From Streptomyces xylophagus (GTDB taxonomy: Bacteria; Actinomycetota; Actinomycetes; Streptomycetales; Streptomycetaceae): a stretch of DNA of 64,000 nt. The DNA lies in NCBI RefSeq assembly GCF_000716435.1, contig NZ_JNWO01000035.1, positions 1-64,000 on the forward strand, in the 5' to 3' direction. Shown here one piece after another: positions 14,158 to 22,766 of this stretch; position 1 is the first letter of the stretch; the number at the start of each line of letters is the position of its first letter. Under the pieces are notes generated by a model. The model was given only the letters and a program-made list of their open reading frames with translations. It made no database searches and had not been told where the DNA came from. The translations under genes and the position numbers were made by a program.

Positions 14158-16611
14158 TCAGGGAGTCATGTGCCGTCCGGCGCGCCGTGGCGCCACCGCC
14201 GGATTCCCGCCCCACCGCGCCAGCGCCGGCATCTCCTCGCCCTTCATCAGGAAGGAGTCGGCGGCCAGTACGGCCCCGTCACCCATCGACACGCCGTAGT
14301 GAACGAGCGCCCCCACCCCGAGGGTGCAGCCCGCGCCGATGGTGATGTGTTCGGACTTGAAGGTGCCGTCCTCCTGCGAGTGGGACTGCACCTTGGTGTG
14401 CGCCGACAGCGTGCAGTCGTCGCCGATAGCGGTCAGCGTGCGCTCGGTGATGTAGGCGCCGTCGTCGAAGACCCGGCGTCCGATCCGTACGCCCAGCAGC
14501 CGCCAGATGAGGTTCTTGAAGGGCGTCCCGTTGAACACCTGGATGTAGTGGTCCGGCACCTTCCACAGCCGCTCGTGCCACCAGAAGTACGGGTCGTAGA
14601 TCGAGCACAACTTGGGCTCCAGCGGCCGGAATCCGCCGACCAGACGCTCCACCAGCACGTAGTACCCGGCGGTGAAACCGAGCCCGAGCATCAGGGACGC
14701 GCCGATCAGCAGCCCCCCGCCGATGCCCTCGCCCCCGTACAGGTCGACGGCGGCGAAGCCGAGCACGGTGAGCACGAACCAGTGCAGCCAGCGCACGAAC
14801 AGGTACAGGCCCATCGAGCGCAGGTTGGAGCGGTTCTTCGCGCGCAGCCGGCGTTCCAGTTCGTCGCCCTCGCGCAGGTGGTCGAAGCGGCTGTCGCGTT
14901 CCACCGAGCGCGGGATCTCGAAGCACGGCGAGCCCAACAGGCCCACGCCCTCCCGGACTTCGCCGTCGAGCGGGACCATCACCTTCGTGGCGAGCAGGCA
15001 GTTGTCGCCGGTGCGGCCCCCCGAGGGGTAGGCGATGTTGTTGCCGAGGAAGTTGCGCGGCCCGATCGTGGCGCGCGACACACGGAACGACGTACTGGAG
15101 AAGTCCGCGTTGACGATCGACAGACCGTCCGCGACCATCGTGCCCGTTCCCACGGTGGCCAGATACGGCGTCTCGTGCTGCACCTCCGTACCGAAGTTGG
15201 AGCCGGTCTGCTCCACCTCGCCGAGGTCGTAGCCGATGGCCTTCAGATAGCCGACGATGTACGAGCTGTCCCCGCACAGCCACTTGAAGAACTTCAGGTT
15301 GGTCATCCGCGCCACCGCGCGCTGCACCGAGTAGTGGAAGCCGTACAGCGGATACACCCGGTCGGGGCGCACCAGCGGACGCAGCAGCCTGGGCAGCAGC
15401 GACACCGCGGCGAAGCCGAGGACGACGAACCCCACGAACGCCACGAGCGACAGGCCCAGCGCCTCGCCGTAGAAACCGGCCGAGTTGAGGTCCTTCGTGT
15501 TCGGGTCGAGCAGGTGGTCCAGGGCCGGCACCACGGTCAGAAGCATGTAGGTACCGCCGACCGCGAGCGGGACGTAGACCAGCACCATCTGCAGGATCGC
15601 GGCCAGGCCGTAGCCGAAGCGACGCAGTGTGGAGCAGTCCGCCGCCGGGACGCGGACGTAGTCGACGTCCGTGCGCTGGGCCGGGGAGCCGTGCACGCGC
15701 TCGCCGGCCGGGACCTGCGCGCCGTCGTACAGCGCGCTGGAGTGGCCGAGTTGGGACCCGTCGCCCATGGTCGTGCCGATGTCGAGGACCGTCTTCTCGC
15801 CCACGTAGACCTCGCTGCCGAGCGTGACGCTGCCGGTGCGGATGCGGCCGGCGTGTGCCTGGTAGCAGAGGAAGAAGGTGTCCTTGCGGATGACCGTTCC
15901 GGCACCGATGGTCAGCAGGTCGGTGCAGACCGGTACGGAGTGGGACAGGATCGTGACGCCCTTGCCGATCCGGGCGCCGAGGGCGCGCAGGTAGAGGACG
16001 TAGACCGGGTTGCCGGCGAACAGGATCATCGGGTTGGCGTGCAGCAGCGCCTTGACCGTCCAGAACCGGACGTAGGCGAGGCCCCAGACAGGGAATTCGG
16101 TCTCCTTCCAGCGGCCGACGAGCACCCACTTGGCCACCACGGGCACCGTGCACACGCCGATGAACACGGCGCCGCCGAATATCGCGGACCGCAGATATAC
16201 CTGGACCACTCCGTCACCGCTGGAAATCCATTCGTAGCCGCGTCCGGTGACCAGTCCGGCGAGCGCGCAGTACACCGCGAATACGAGGAATTGAAGTGTT
16301 CCGCACAACAGATAGCGCGCCGTGCTGCCGGCCGGCGGTGCCTCCGTCGCCGCCACCGGTGCGGAAGTTTCGGGTGTTTCGGCGAGCGCTGCCGCCAGAC
16401 TGCGGATCGTCGGATGGCCGTAGACGTCCCGCATCGACACCGACGGCAGATCGTCCCGCTTCCTGACCCGTGCGCAGAAGTGCGCCATCACCAGCGAGTT
16501 GGCGCCCAGATCATCGAAGAAGTGACTGTCGAGCGGTATGACTTCCTTGCTGACGACACCGGCCAGGACCTCTGCGAGGACGGTCTCGGTGACGGTGCCG
16601 GGGTTTCCCAC
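14158..16611 (-). CDS. Pls/PosA-type membrane NRPS terminal protein: carrier, six TM helices, three soluble catalytic blocks
   Basis: An 817-residue protein. A carrier domain at about 1-80 has phosphopantetheine serine S39 in FFDDLGANSL. Hydrophobic helices lie near 101-122, 133-162, 332-362, 383-409, 600-620 and 629-660. They separate three soluble blocks (about 165-320, 415-590, 670-810). The first and third carry clear hexapeptide/left-handed beta-helix sequence such as IGAGTVIRKD and ITIGAGCTLGVGALV; the middle one is less clear. This is the layout of the C-terminal part of epsilon-poly-L-lysine synthetase, whose tandem domains make isopeptide bonds at the membrane, but the adenylation domain is missing and sits in the next gene. 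I chose the GTG at 16611, 7 bases after AAGGAG; a GTG one codon earlier and an ATG at 16653 are alternatives. Confidence 0.85.
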   Translation of the reverse strand: MGNPGTVTETVLAEVLAGVVSKEVIPLDSHFFDDLGANSLVMAHFCARVRKRDDLPSVSMRDVYGHPTIRSLAAALAETPETSAPVAATEAPPAGSTARYLLCGTLQFLVFAVYCALAGLVTGRGYEWISSGDGVVQVYLRSAIFGGAVFIGVCTVPVVAKWVLVGRWKETEFPVWGLAYVRFWTVKALLHANPMILFAGNPVYVLYLRALGARIGKGVTILSHSVPVCTDLLTIGAGTVIRKDTFFLCYQAHAGRIRTGSVTLGSEVYVGEKTVLDIGTTMGDGSQLGHSSALYDGAQVPAGERVHGSPAQRTDVDYVRVPAADCSTLRRFGYGLAAILQMVLVYVPLAVGGTYMLLTVVPALDHLLDPNTKDLNSAGFYGEALGLSLVAFVGFVVLGFAAVSLLPRLLRPLVRPDRVYPLYGFHYSVQRAVARMTNLKFFKWLCGDSSYIVGYLKAIGYDLGEVEQTGSNFGTEVQHETPYLATVGTGTMVADGLSIVNADFSSTSFRVSRATIGPRNFLGNNIAYPSGGRTGDNCLLATKVMVPLDGEVREGVGLLGSPCFEIPRSVERDSRFDHLREGDELERRLRAKNRSNLRSMGLYLFVRWLHWFVLTVLGFAAVDLYGGEGIGGGLLIGASLMLGLGFTAGYYVLVERLVGGFRPLEPKLCSIYDPYFWWHERLWKVPDHYIQVFNGTPFKNLIWRLLGVRIGRRVFDDGAYITERTLTAIGDDCTLSAHTKVQSHSQEDGTFKSEHITIGAGCTLGVGALVHYGVSMGDGAVLAADSFLMKGEEMPALARWGGNPAVAPRRAGRHMTP

Positions 16612-17139
16612 CACGTGGCTCCTTGGTGCTGATCGCTGTCTTTGAATTACCAAAGACGAATACGGCGGAGTCGCGCCCGTTGTTCACGGCAGGGGGAAAT
16701 TGAAAGGCACGCGAAACGGGTGAGGTAAATGGGAATTCGTGAGAATGGAGTTCCGCATTGTGTACAGAGTTACCATGTGGACGAGGCCCCGGTCATGGGC
16801 CATTTGTTTCCCCCGAGTCGTGTGCGCTGACGTCGTCCCAACGCGCGCAACGAATGCAGTCCGGATTATTTCTGGACATTCTGGAACGGGTCAAGGCCAT
16901 TTTGGTCAATGGCGCTTTTTCGTCTTCGCCGGATGAGGGTTTGGTCAACATAAATTGACGGTCGAAGTCCTCACCGGGTCACTTTCCGAAACAACCATTA
17001 AAATTTCGCATGCCAATTCGATTTCAGGGGCGAATGTTTTCGGCCAGCGCGAGCATGACAGGACTGGCCGGAGGACGTCCCGCCCGGCCGACGCCCCCGG
17101 GGGATGAGTGCATCCCGGCGCGGCGGATACCTTTAGGGC
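16612..17139. promoter_or_regulatory. Long AT-richer control region upstream of the diaminopropionate/Pls-like cluster
   Basis: This 528-base stretch is visibly richer in A and T than its surroundings and holds no convincing gene. Inverted repeats: GTCTTTG/CAAAGAC around a 6-base centre at 16638-16657, 26 bases from the cluster start; and GCCATT/AATGGC at 16896-16913, followed on the plus strand by GCTTTTT, like a small rho-independent terminator. On the minus strand, TTGACC followed after 17 bases by AAATAA is a tentative promoter reading toward the cluster. A plus-strand TACCTT at 17128-17133 lies 6 bases before the GTG at 17140 and fits a leaderless start of the BrkB gene. Confidence 0.5.
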
Positions 17140-18300
17140 GTGCAGTCAGCAAGTGAAACCCCCGAGCGGCCCACCGGCCGGTTCCACCGGGCGCGTGCCC
17201 TCTACCGGAACGTCTCCAAGCGCAGGACCGCCTGGCTGCTGGTCAAGGACACCGTCAACTCCTGCATGGAGTACCGCATCCTGGGCCTCGCGGCCGAGGC
17301 CGCGTTCTTCACGCTGCTGTCCGTGCCGCCGCTCCTGCTGAGCCTCATCGGCCTGCTCGGCTACGTCGACAGCTGGACCGGCGCCCACAGCATCGCCGGC
17401 CTGGAGAACAACATCCTGGAGGCGTCCCGCACCGTCCTGACCGACAAGGGCGTGCACGAGATCGCCCAGCCGATCCTGCACGACGTGATGAAGGGCGGCC
17501 GGCCCGACGTCATCTCCATAGGCTTCCTGTTCGCCCTGTGGTCGGGCTCCCGCGCGGTCAACGTCTTCATCGACACCATCACCGTCATGTACGGCCTCGA
17601 CGGCGTACGCGGCATCGTCAAGACCCGGATCGTGTCCTTCGCCCTGTTCATCGCGGCCCTGCTGATCGGCTCGGTCGCACTGCCCCTGATGGTCGCGGGA
17701 CCGGACGCCGTGGTGAACGTGGTGCCGTGGTCGGAGACGGTCGTACAGGTCCTGTACTGGCCGGTTGTCATCGTCCTGTCCGTCGTCTTCCTGACGACGC
17801 TGTACCACGTGTCCGTCCCCGTCCGCTCCCCGTGGATCGAGGACGTGCCGGGCGCCCTGGTCGCCCTCGCCATGTGGGTGCTCGGCAGCTACCTGCTGCG
17901 CATCTACCTCACCAGCACGGTCGAGGGCCCCACCATCTACGGCTCCCTCGCCGCGCCCGTCGCCGTCCTGCTCTGGATCGGCGTCTCCGCGTTCGCCGTA
18001 CTCGTAGGCGCCGCCGTCAACGCGGCCATCGACCGCGTCTGGCCGGCCGCCGCCACCGCCGCAGCCCGCGCCGCCAACGAACGCCGACAGGAGGAACAGG
18101 CCGCCGAGTACGTCGCGAGGATGGCCGCGGTCCGCTCCCGCGACGACGAGGACGACGACCCCGACGACCCCGACATGCCCTCCGAATTCCCGGAACGCTG
18201 GTCCCGCTTCCTACCTCCGGAGGACGTGGGTTCCCGCCTGCGCACCCACGCGAAGAGCACCCACAAGGGAACCGGCAACTCCCAATCACCGGACAAGTGA
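17140..18300 (+). CDS. YihY/BrkB family inner-membrane protein
   Basis: A 386-residue protein with about six membrane helices between residues 40 and 300 and the family segments AAFFTLLSVPPLLLSLIG, WSGSRAVNVFIDTI, and IYGSLAAPVAVLLWIGVSAFAVLVGAAVNA. The tail is hydrophilic and acidic with a run of Asp/Glu, cytoplasmic by charge. Members are often called ribonuclease BN or virulence factor BrkB; no enzymatic role is established. The GTG start lies 6 bases after a TACCTT -10-like box and lacks a Shine-Dalgarno, so the mRNA may be leaderless. Confidence 0.88.
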   Translation: MQSASETPERPTGRFHRARALYRNVSKRRTAWLLVKDTVNSCMEYRILGLAAEAAFFTLLSVPPLLLSLIGLLGYVDSWTGAHSIAGLENNILEASRTVLTDKGVHEIAQPILHDVMKGGRPDVISIGFLFALWSGSRAVNVFIDTITVMYGLDGVRGIVKTRIVSFALFIAALLIGSVALPLMVAGPDAVVNVVPWSETVVQVLYWPVVIVLSVVFLTTLYHVSVPVRSPWIEDVPGALVALAMWVLGSYLLRIYLTSTVEGPTIYGSLAAPVAVLLWIGVSAFAVLVGAAVNAAIDRVWPAAATAAARAANERRQEEQAAEYVARMAAVRSRDDEDDDPDDPDMPSEFPERWSRFLPPEDVGSRLRTHAKSTHKGTGNSQSPDK

Positions 18301-18301
18301 A

Positions 18302-18353
18302 GCGCGCCCCGCAGGGGCGCGGGGAACTGCGCGACCAGCCACAACGGCGCGGC
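18302..18353. repeat. Common Streptomyces intergenic repeat with GCGCCCC/GGGGCGC hairpin
   Basis: The hairpin GCGCCCC-GCA-GGGGCGC (18304-18320) is followed by GGGAACTGCGCGACCAGCC and ACAACGGCGC. I recognise this motif as one found many times in Streptomyces chromosomes between convergent genes. It lies directly after the BrkB stop and up to the stop of the convergent NmrA-like gene, so it probably terminates transcription from both sides. Confidence 0.75.
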
Positions 18354-18355
18354 AG

Positions 18356-19198
18356 TTAACCACCGGCCTTCCAGACCCCCACAGACGCCGCCTCCCGCAC
18401 GAACTCCCCAAAGTCACGCGGCTCCCGCCCCAACACCTCCTGAACCCCGTCCGAGAGATACGAGTTACGCCCGTCCAGCAACGACTCGAACAACTCCACC
18501 AGGAACTCGACCTCCTCGGCCGGCACCCCGAACCCCGAGAGGATCCCCCCGTACTGACGGGCAGACACCGCCCGGTACGTCAACTCCCGCCCCGTCACCG
18601 CCGCGATCTCCGCGACCGCCTCCCCGAACGTCAGCAACCGCGCCCCGGACACCGTGATCGCCTGCCCGACATACCGGTCCCCACCCGCCAACGCAGCGAC
18701 GACCACATCCGCGATGTCCCGCACATCGACGAACGGCTCCCGAACCGAACCCCCGGGGAACACCAGTTCCCCACTCTCCCGAAACCCCTCCACCAGCGGC
18801 CCCTCGCTGAAGTTCTGCGCGAACCACGCGGCACGTACGACCGTCCAGTCCGCCCCCGACCCCCGCAGCGCCTCCTCGGTCGGCCGCGCCCGCTCCTCAC
18901 CCCGCGACGACAGCAGCACGAGCCGCCGTACGCCCAGCCCGACCGCCTCCTGCGCGAGCAGCCCCACCGCGCGGCCCGCGTCCGGCGCCCCGACGTCCGA
19001 GGGATAGACGAGATACGCGGCATCGGCGCCCCGCAAGGTGTCCGCCCACGTCGACCGGTCCGCCCAGTCGAAGCCCTGCGCCCGCGAGGCCGCCCGCACG
19101 GTCAGCCCCGCCGCCCGCGCCGCCTCCGCCACCCGACGCCCCGTACGACCCGAAGCGCCCGTCACCACAACCGTCATGTTCGGTGCATTCTGTGTCAT
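18356..19198 (-). CDS. NmrA-like NAD(P)-binding reductase/epimerase
   Basis: A 280-residue atypical short-chain dehydrogenase. The N-terminal VVVTGASGRTGRRVAEAARAAG is a Rossmann GxxGxxG motif; RLVLLSSRGEE and DWTVVRAAWFAQNFSEGPLVEGFRESGELVFPGG follow the QorB/NmrA pattern, and there is no YxxxK catalytic pair. It probably senses or reduces with NADPH. The ATG at 19198 is used here; an internal ATG 7 codons later (MTVVVTG) is possible because neither has a clear ribosome site. It is divergent from an AraC regulator across 81 bases and may be its target. Confidence 0.8.
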   Translation of the reverse strand: MTQNAPNMTVVVTGASGRTGRRVAEAARAAGLTVRAASRAQGFDWADRSTWADTLRGADAAYLVYPSDVGAPDAGRAVGLLAQEAVGLGVRRLVLLSSRGEERARPTEEALRGSGADWTVVRAAWFAQNFSEGPLVEGFRESGELVFPGGSVREPFVDVRDIADVVVAALAGGDRYVGQAITVSGARLLTFGEAVAEIAAVTGRELTYRAVSARQYGGILSGFGVPAEEVEFLVELFESLLDGRNSYLSDGVQEVLGREPRDFGEFVREAASVGVWKAGG

Positions 19199-19279
19199 GC
19201 CGTTCAGTCAACCGCCGTGTGCGCGCACCGGCCATCGCTGAACGGCTCATTCCCATAAGCACGCGTCTACGCTGGCCGC

Positions 19280-20215
19280 ATGGACGCCCTTGCAGGCCTT
19301 CTTGAGGGTCCACGCGCGCGTGGCGCCTTCATGATCCGCGCGTGCTTCGACCCGCCGTGGGCGGTACGCGTCGAGGACCGCGCCCCGCTGACGGTCATGC
19401 TCATGGTCCGCGGCGACGCCTGGATCACCCCGGAGACGGGGGAGCGGATACGACTGCGGGCCGGCGACCTCGCCATCGCGCGCGGCCCCGACCCGTACAC
19501 CTGCGGAGACGCCCCGGACACGACCCCGCAGGCCCTGATCCTGCCCGGCGGCGAGTGCCGCTACCCCGACGGCGGCTCCCTCAAGGGCACCATGGACCTC
19601 GGCGTCCGCACCTGGGGCGACCGCCTCGACGGCTCCACGGTGATGCTCATCGGCACCTACCTCATGCGCGGCGAGATCAACGGCCGCCTCCTGGACGCCC
19701 TCCCACCGCTGCTCTCCCTCCCCTCCGAGGTGTGGGAGTGCCCGCTGACCCCGCTCCTCATGGAGGAGATCGTCCGCGACGAACCCGCCCAGGAGGTCGT
19801 CCTGGACCGCCTCCTCGACCTCCTGGTCATCGCCGCGCTCAGGGCCTGGTTCTCCCGCCCGGAGGCGGAGGCCCCGGCCTGGTACCGCGCACTGGCGGAC
19901 CCCGTCGTGGGCAGGGTCCTGCGCCTCCTCCAGGACGACCCCGCCCACCCCTGGACGGTCGCCTCCCTCGCCGCCAAGGCGGGCGTCTCCCGCGCGGCCC
20001 TGGCCCGCCGCTTCACCGAACTCGTCGGCGAACCCCCGATGTCGTACCTCACGGCCTGGCGCCTCGCCCTCGCCGCGGACCGCCTCCGCGACACGGAGGA
20101 CACCATCGGCGCGATAGCGAGGCAGGTCGGCTACGGCAGCGCGTTCGCCCTCTCCAGCGCCTTCAAACGGGTCTACGGACGAAGCCCGCAAGAGCACCGG
20201 ACGCGGTCGGCGTAG
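19280..20215 (+). CDS. AraC-family regulator with N-terminal cupin
   Basis: A 311-residue regulator. The N-terminal half is the cupin_6-type ligand domain (MVRGDAWITPETGERIRLRAGDLAIARG), and residues about 205-305 form the two-HTH AraC domain (WTVASLAAKAGVSRAALARRFTELVGEPPMSYLTAWRL then TIGAIARQVGYGSAFALSSAFKRVYGRSPQEHR). A TACGCT box ends 6 bases before the ATG with no ribosome site, consistent with a leaderless transcript. The divergent NmrA-like reductase is the natural candidate target. Confidence 0.9.
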   Translation: MDALAGLLEGPRARGAFMIRACFDPPWAVRVEDRAPLTVMLMVRGDAWITPETGERIRLRAGDLAIARGPDPYTCGDAPDTTPQALILPGGECRYPDGGSLKGTMDLGVRTWGDRLDGSTVMLIGTYLMRGEINGRLLDALPPLLSLPSEVWECPLTPLLMEEIVRDEPAQEVVLDRLLDLLVIAALRAWFSRPEAEAPAWYRALADPVVGRVLRLLQDDPAHPWTVASLAAKAGVSRAALARRFTELVGEPPMSYLTAWRLALAADRLRDTEDTIGAIARQVGYGSAFALSSAFKRVYGRSPQEHRTRSA

Positions 20216-20239
20216 CAGGGTCGGCGTAGCCTTTTCGCC

Positions 20240-20938
20240 GTGTACGTGGAGAGGGCGTCGCGGCTGCCGGGCGCGGTGGTCTGGAGCCGGACCGTCGAGG
20301 ACCCCGCGGCCGGCCCGGTCCAGCCGGTCCTCCCCGACGGCTGCATGGACCTCCTCTGGAACGAGGGCCGCCTGCTGGTCGCGGGCCCCGACACACGTGC
20401 GTACGTCCCCGAGGGCGCACCCTCGCGCTGGGCCGGCATCCGCTTCTTCCCCGGCACCGCGCCCACCTTCCTGGGCGTCCCCGCGCACGAACTCCGGGAC
20501 CGCCGCGTCGACCTCGCCGACCTGTGGCCCGCCGCCGGGGTACGCCACCTGACCGCCCGCATCGACGCGGCCCCCGACCCCGTGACCGCGCTGGAGGAAA
20601 CGGCACTGGAACGCGCGGCGGACGCGCCCCCACCCGATCCGCTGCTACGACACCTCGTGGCGGCCCTCGACACCGGTCGCCCCGTCGCCGCCACCGCCGA
20701 CGAACTCGGCCTCGGAGCCCGCCAGTTGCACCGCCGCTCGCTGGCCGCGTTCGGCTACGGCCCCAAGACACTGGCCCGGGTGCTGCGCCTCCAGCGGGCC
20801 CTCGTACTGGCCCGCGACGGAGTGCCGTTCGCGGAGACGGCGGCCCGGTCCGGTTACGCGGACCAGGCCCATCTCGCCCGGGACGTCAAGGAGTTGGCGG
20901 GGATGCCGCTGGGGGAGCTGCTCGGCCGCGCCGGCTAG
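20240..20938 (+). CDS. AraC-type HTH regulator with DUF6597-like N-terminus
   Basis: A 232-residue protein. The N-terminal part ([25 protein letters not shown] and [31 protein letters not shown]) is the sensor half common in short AraC regulators, followed by an AraC HTH pair ([35 protein letters not shown], then [26 protein letters not shown]). The GTG start follows a TAGCCT box by 7 bases without a ribosome site (probable leaderless start). Its 3' end overlaps the convergent VOC gene by 4 bases. Confidence 0.88.
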   Translation: MYVERASRLPGAVVWSRTVEDPAAGPVQPVLPDGCMDLLWNEGRLLVAGPDTRAYVPEGAPSRWAGIRFFPGTAPTFLGVPAHELRDRRVDLADLWPAAGVRHLTARIDAAPDPVTALEETALERAADAPPPDPLLRHLVAALDTGRPVAATADELGLGARQLHRRSLAAFGYGPKTLARVLRLQRALVLARDGVPFAETAARSGYADQAHLARDVKELAGMPLGELLGRAG

Positions 20939-21336
20939 GCAGACGGGAGCGGGGCGAACAGGTCCACGCCGTTGCCGTCGGGATCGTGCACGACGGCGTA
21001 CCGCTGGCCCCAGAATGCGTCCCAGGGCTTGAGCTCGCCGTGGTGCCCGGCGCCGACCAACTCCTCGTAGACCCGGTCGACTTCGGCGGGGTCCTCGCAG
21101 AGCAGGGCGAGCGCGGCGCGAGCACTGCCTCCGGTGGGTGGCTGCCAACCCGCGTGGAACGAGCGGATGGTGTCCTCCGTGTCCAGCAACAGGCGCAGCC
21201 CGCCGGGCAGTTGGGCCTCGGTGTGCGGCTGTGTCTCGGCATCCTCGGGGAAGGCGAAGCCGAGCCGACGGTAGAAGGCGACAGAGGCGGCCATGTCGGA
21301 GACGACCAGGCCGATCGCGTCGAATCGTGGAGTCAT
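20935..21336 (-). CDS. VOC-family protein (glyoxalase/dioxygenase fold)
   Basis: A 133-residue vicinal-oxygen-chelate protein: [23 protein letters not shown] opens the first beta-alpha-beta-beta-beta module and [19 protein letters not shown] closes the second, with the usual DPDGN turn. Single-domain members act as dimers in dioxygenation, isomerisation or antibiotic binding. No substrate can be assigned. The frame is open upstream of the ATG at 21336, but the VOC domain begins right there. Confidence 0.85.
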   Translation of the reverse strand: MTPRFDAIGLVVSDMAASVAFYRRLGFAFPEDAETQPHTEAQLPGGLRLLLDTEDTIRSFHAGWQPPTGGSARAALALLCEDPAEVDRVYEELVGAGHHGELKPWDAFWGQRYAVVHDPDGNGVDLFAPLPSA

Positions 21337-21404
21337 GGGGCCACGGTAGGCAGACGTAGGGGCGCTGGTCTTGAAGGAATCGGACACCGAGCCTGATGGA
21401 TTGC

Positions 21405-22037
21405 TCAGTCGAAGGCCACCGGCCCGCGTGGCGTGTCCAACGTGAAAGAGAGGCGCACCGGGCCCTCGGTCAAGGGCAGCTCCGCGCCCACGGCGGACAG
21501 CAGCGGGCGGATCTCGTCGGGGTCCGGGGCGGTCGCGGTCAGCTCCAGCAGGGGTGCGACGGGCAGGCCCGAGGCGGTCGGGTGGGGCGAGGAACTCCAG
21601 TCGATGAGGAACGGCACCAGACCGGAGGGGTGCGCCGTGTCCCCGTCGGTGAGCCGCCACTCCAGCAGCGTGCCGTCGGGCCGGCGCCGACTCATCGCCC
21701 GCACGGGCCCGGGGTCGTACCTCTGAGCACGGGCCGCCGCGACCGCCGCGTCCAGATCGGGCGGGCTGACCGCCCAGGTCACCGTCCGGGCGACGGCCAG
21801 CCCGTCGACACCGAAGGGGCGGGGACCTGACGGCTCGGGCTGCTCCGGGTCCGGGCCGAGGATCTCCAGGTAACGCGAACCACCCAGCGACACAAGGCAG
21901 TTGCGGGTGCCGAGCCCGACATGGGCTCCGCCCGCGACCGGTGCGATGCCCGTGCGCGCGGTGAAGTCGGCAACCGTCGCCGCGAGATCGGGGGTCGCGA
22001 GGACGAGGTGGTCGAGGAGTGCGGGAATGGCATTCAT
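21405..22037 (-). CDS. VOC-family protein, glyoxalase-like domain
   Basis: A 210-residue protein of the longer glyoxalase-like type (LLDHLVLATPDLAATVADFTARTGIAPVAGGAHVGLGTRNCLVSLGGSRYLEILGPD is the start of that domain). The C-terminal half (LLELTATAPDPDEIRPLLSAVG) is a second, diverged module. The ATG at 22037 is preceded by AGGTGGGG almost adjacent to it; a GTG two codons earlier is possible. It is on the same strand as the other VOC gene but 68 bases away, so co-transcription is uncertain. Confidence 0.8.
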   Translation of the reverse strand: MNAIPALLDHLVLATPDLAATVADFTARTGIAPVAGGAHVGLGTRNCLVSLGGSRYLEILGPDPEQPEPSGPRPFGVDGLAVARTVTWAVSPPDLDAAVAAARAQRYDPGPVRAMSRRRPDGTLLEWRLTDGDTAHPSGLVPFLIDWSSSPHPTASGLPVAPLLELTATAPDPDEIRPLLSAVGAELPLTEGPVRLSFTLDTPRGPVAFD

Positions 22038-22112
22038 CCCCACCTAGGCTACGCGGCGGGACCGCACCGCATGAGCGGCTGAGGGTATGGGGGGTGAAAT
22101 AGGCTTCTCCGC

Positions 22113-22766
22113 ATGGCTGTTGCTCCCCGCCTCCTCGTCTGCACCCGCACCACGGCCTACCGCCACGACTCCATACCGGCGGCGGTGACCGCCCTACGCA
22201 CCCTCGGCCCCTTCGAGGTGACCGCCACGGAGGACCCGGCCGCCTTCGAGCACCCCCTCGACGGCTACGCGGCCGTCGTCTTCCTCTCCACCAGCGGCGA
22301 GATACTGACGCCGACGGGCCGCGAACACCTCACCTCCTACGTCGAGTCCGGCGGAGGCTTCGTCGGCGTCCACGCGGCGGCCTGCACGGAGTACGACTGG
22401 CCGTACTACGGCGAGCTCCTCGGAGCCCGCTTCGATCAGCACCCCGCCCACCAGCCGGGCAAGGCGGTGATCGAGGACCGCACCCACCCGTCCACCCGAC
22501 ACCTGCCCGCCGTATGGCAGTTCACGGACGAGTGGTACGACTTCCGCACCAGTCCGAGGAGTTCGACGCACGTCCTCGTCTCCGCCGACGAATCCTCCTA
22601 CGAGGGCGGCCGGATGGGCGCCGACCACCCCCTGGCGTGGTGCCACGAGAAGGGCGCCGGCCGGGTCTTCTACACGGCCCTGGGCCACGCCTCGGAGGCC
22701 TACGAGGACCCGGACTTCCGCGCGCATCTGCTCGGTGGGATCACCTGGGCGGCGGGGCTGGGGTAG
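22113..22766 (+). CDS. ThuA-like domain protein
   Basis: A 217-residue protein of the ThuA family, which has a class I glutamine amidotransferase-like fold: LLVCTRTTAYRHDSIPAAVTALR, the LSTSGEILTPTGREHLTSYVESGGGFVGVHAA strand-turn, and GAGRVFYTALGHASEAYEDPDFRAHLLGGITWA near the end. Members act on or sense sugars such as trehalose and are frequent partners of sugar dehydrogenases, but none is adjacent here. A TAGGCT box ends 7 bases before the ATG, so the transcript is probably leaderless. Confidence 0.88.
   Translation: MAVAPRLLVCTRTTAYRHDSIPAAVTALRTLGPFEVTATEDPAAFEHPLDGYAAVVFLSTSGEILTPTGREHLTSYVESGGGFVGVHAAACTEYDWPYYGELLGARFDQHPAHQPGKAVIEDRTHPSTRHLPAVWQFTDEWYDFRTSPRSSTHVLVSADESSYEGGRMGADHPLAWCHEKGAGRVFYTALGHASEAYEDPDFRAHLLGGITWAAGLG

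Noticed and set aside
8937..16611. Siderophore (staphyloferrin B-like) cluster
   Set aside because: SbnA and SbnB are shared, but there is no NIS synthetase, decarboxylase or siderophore transporter, and a Pls-type membrane protein is present.
16739..16958. Two overlapping plus-strand frames of about 65 codons in the large intergenic region
   Set aside because: AT-rich codons, no ribosome site and no codon bias like neighbouring genes; better read as regulatory DNA.
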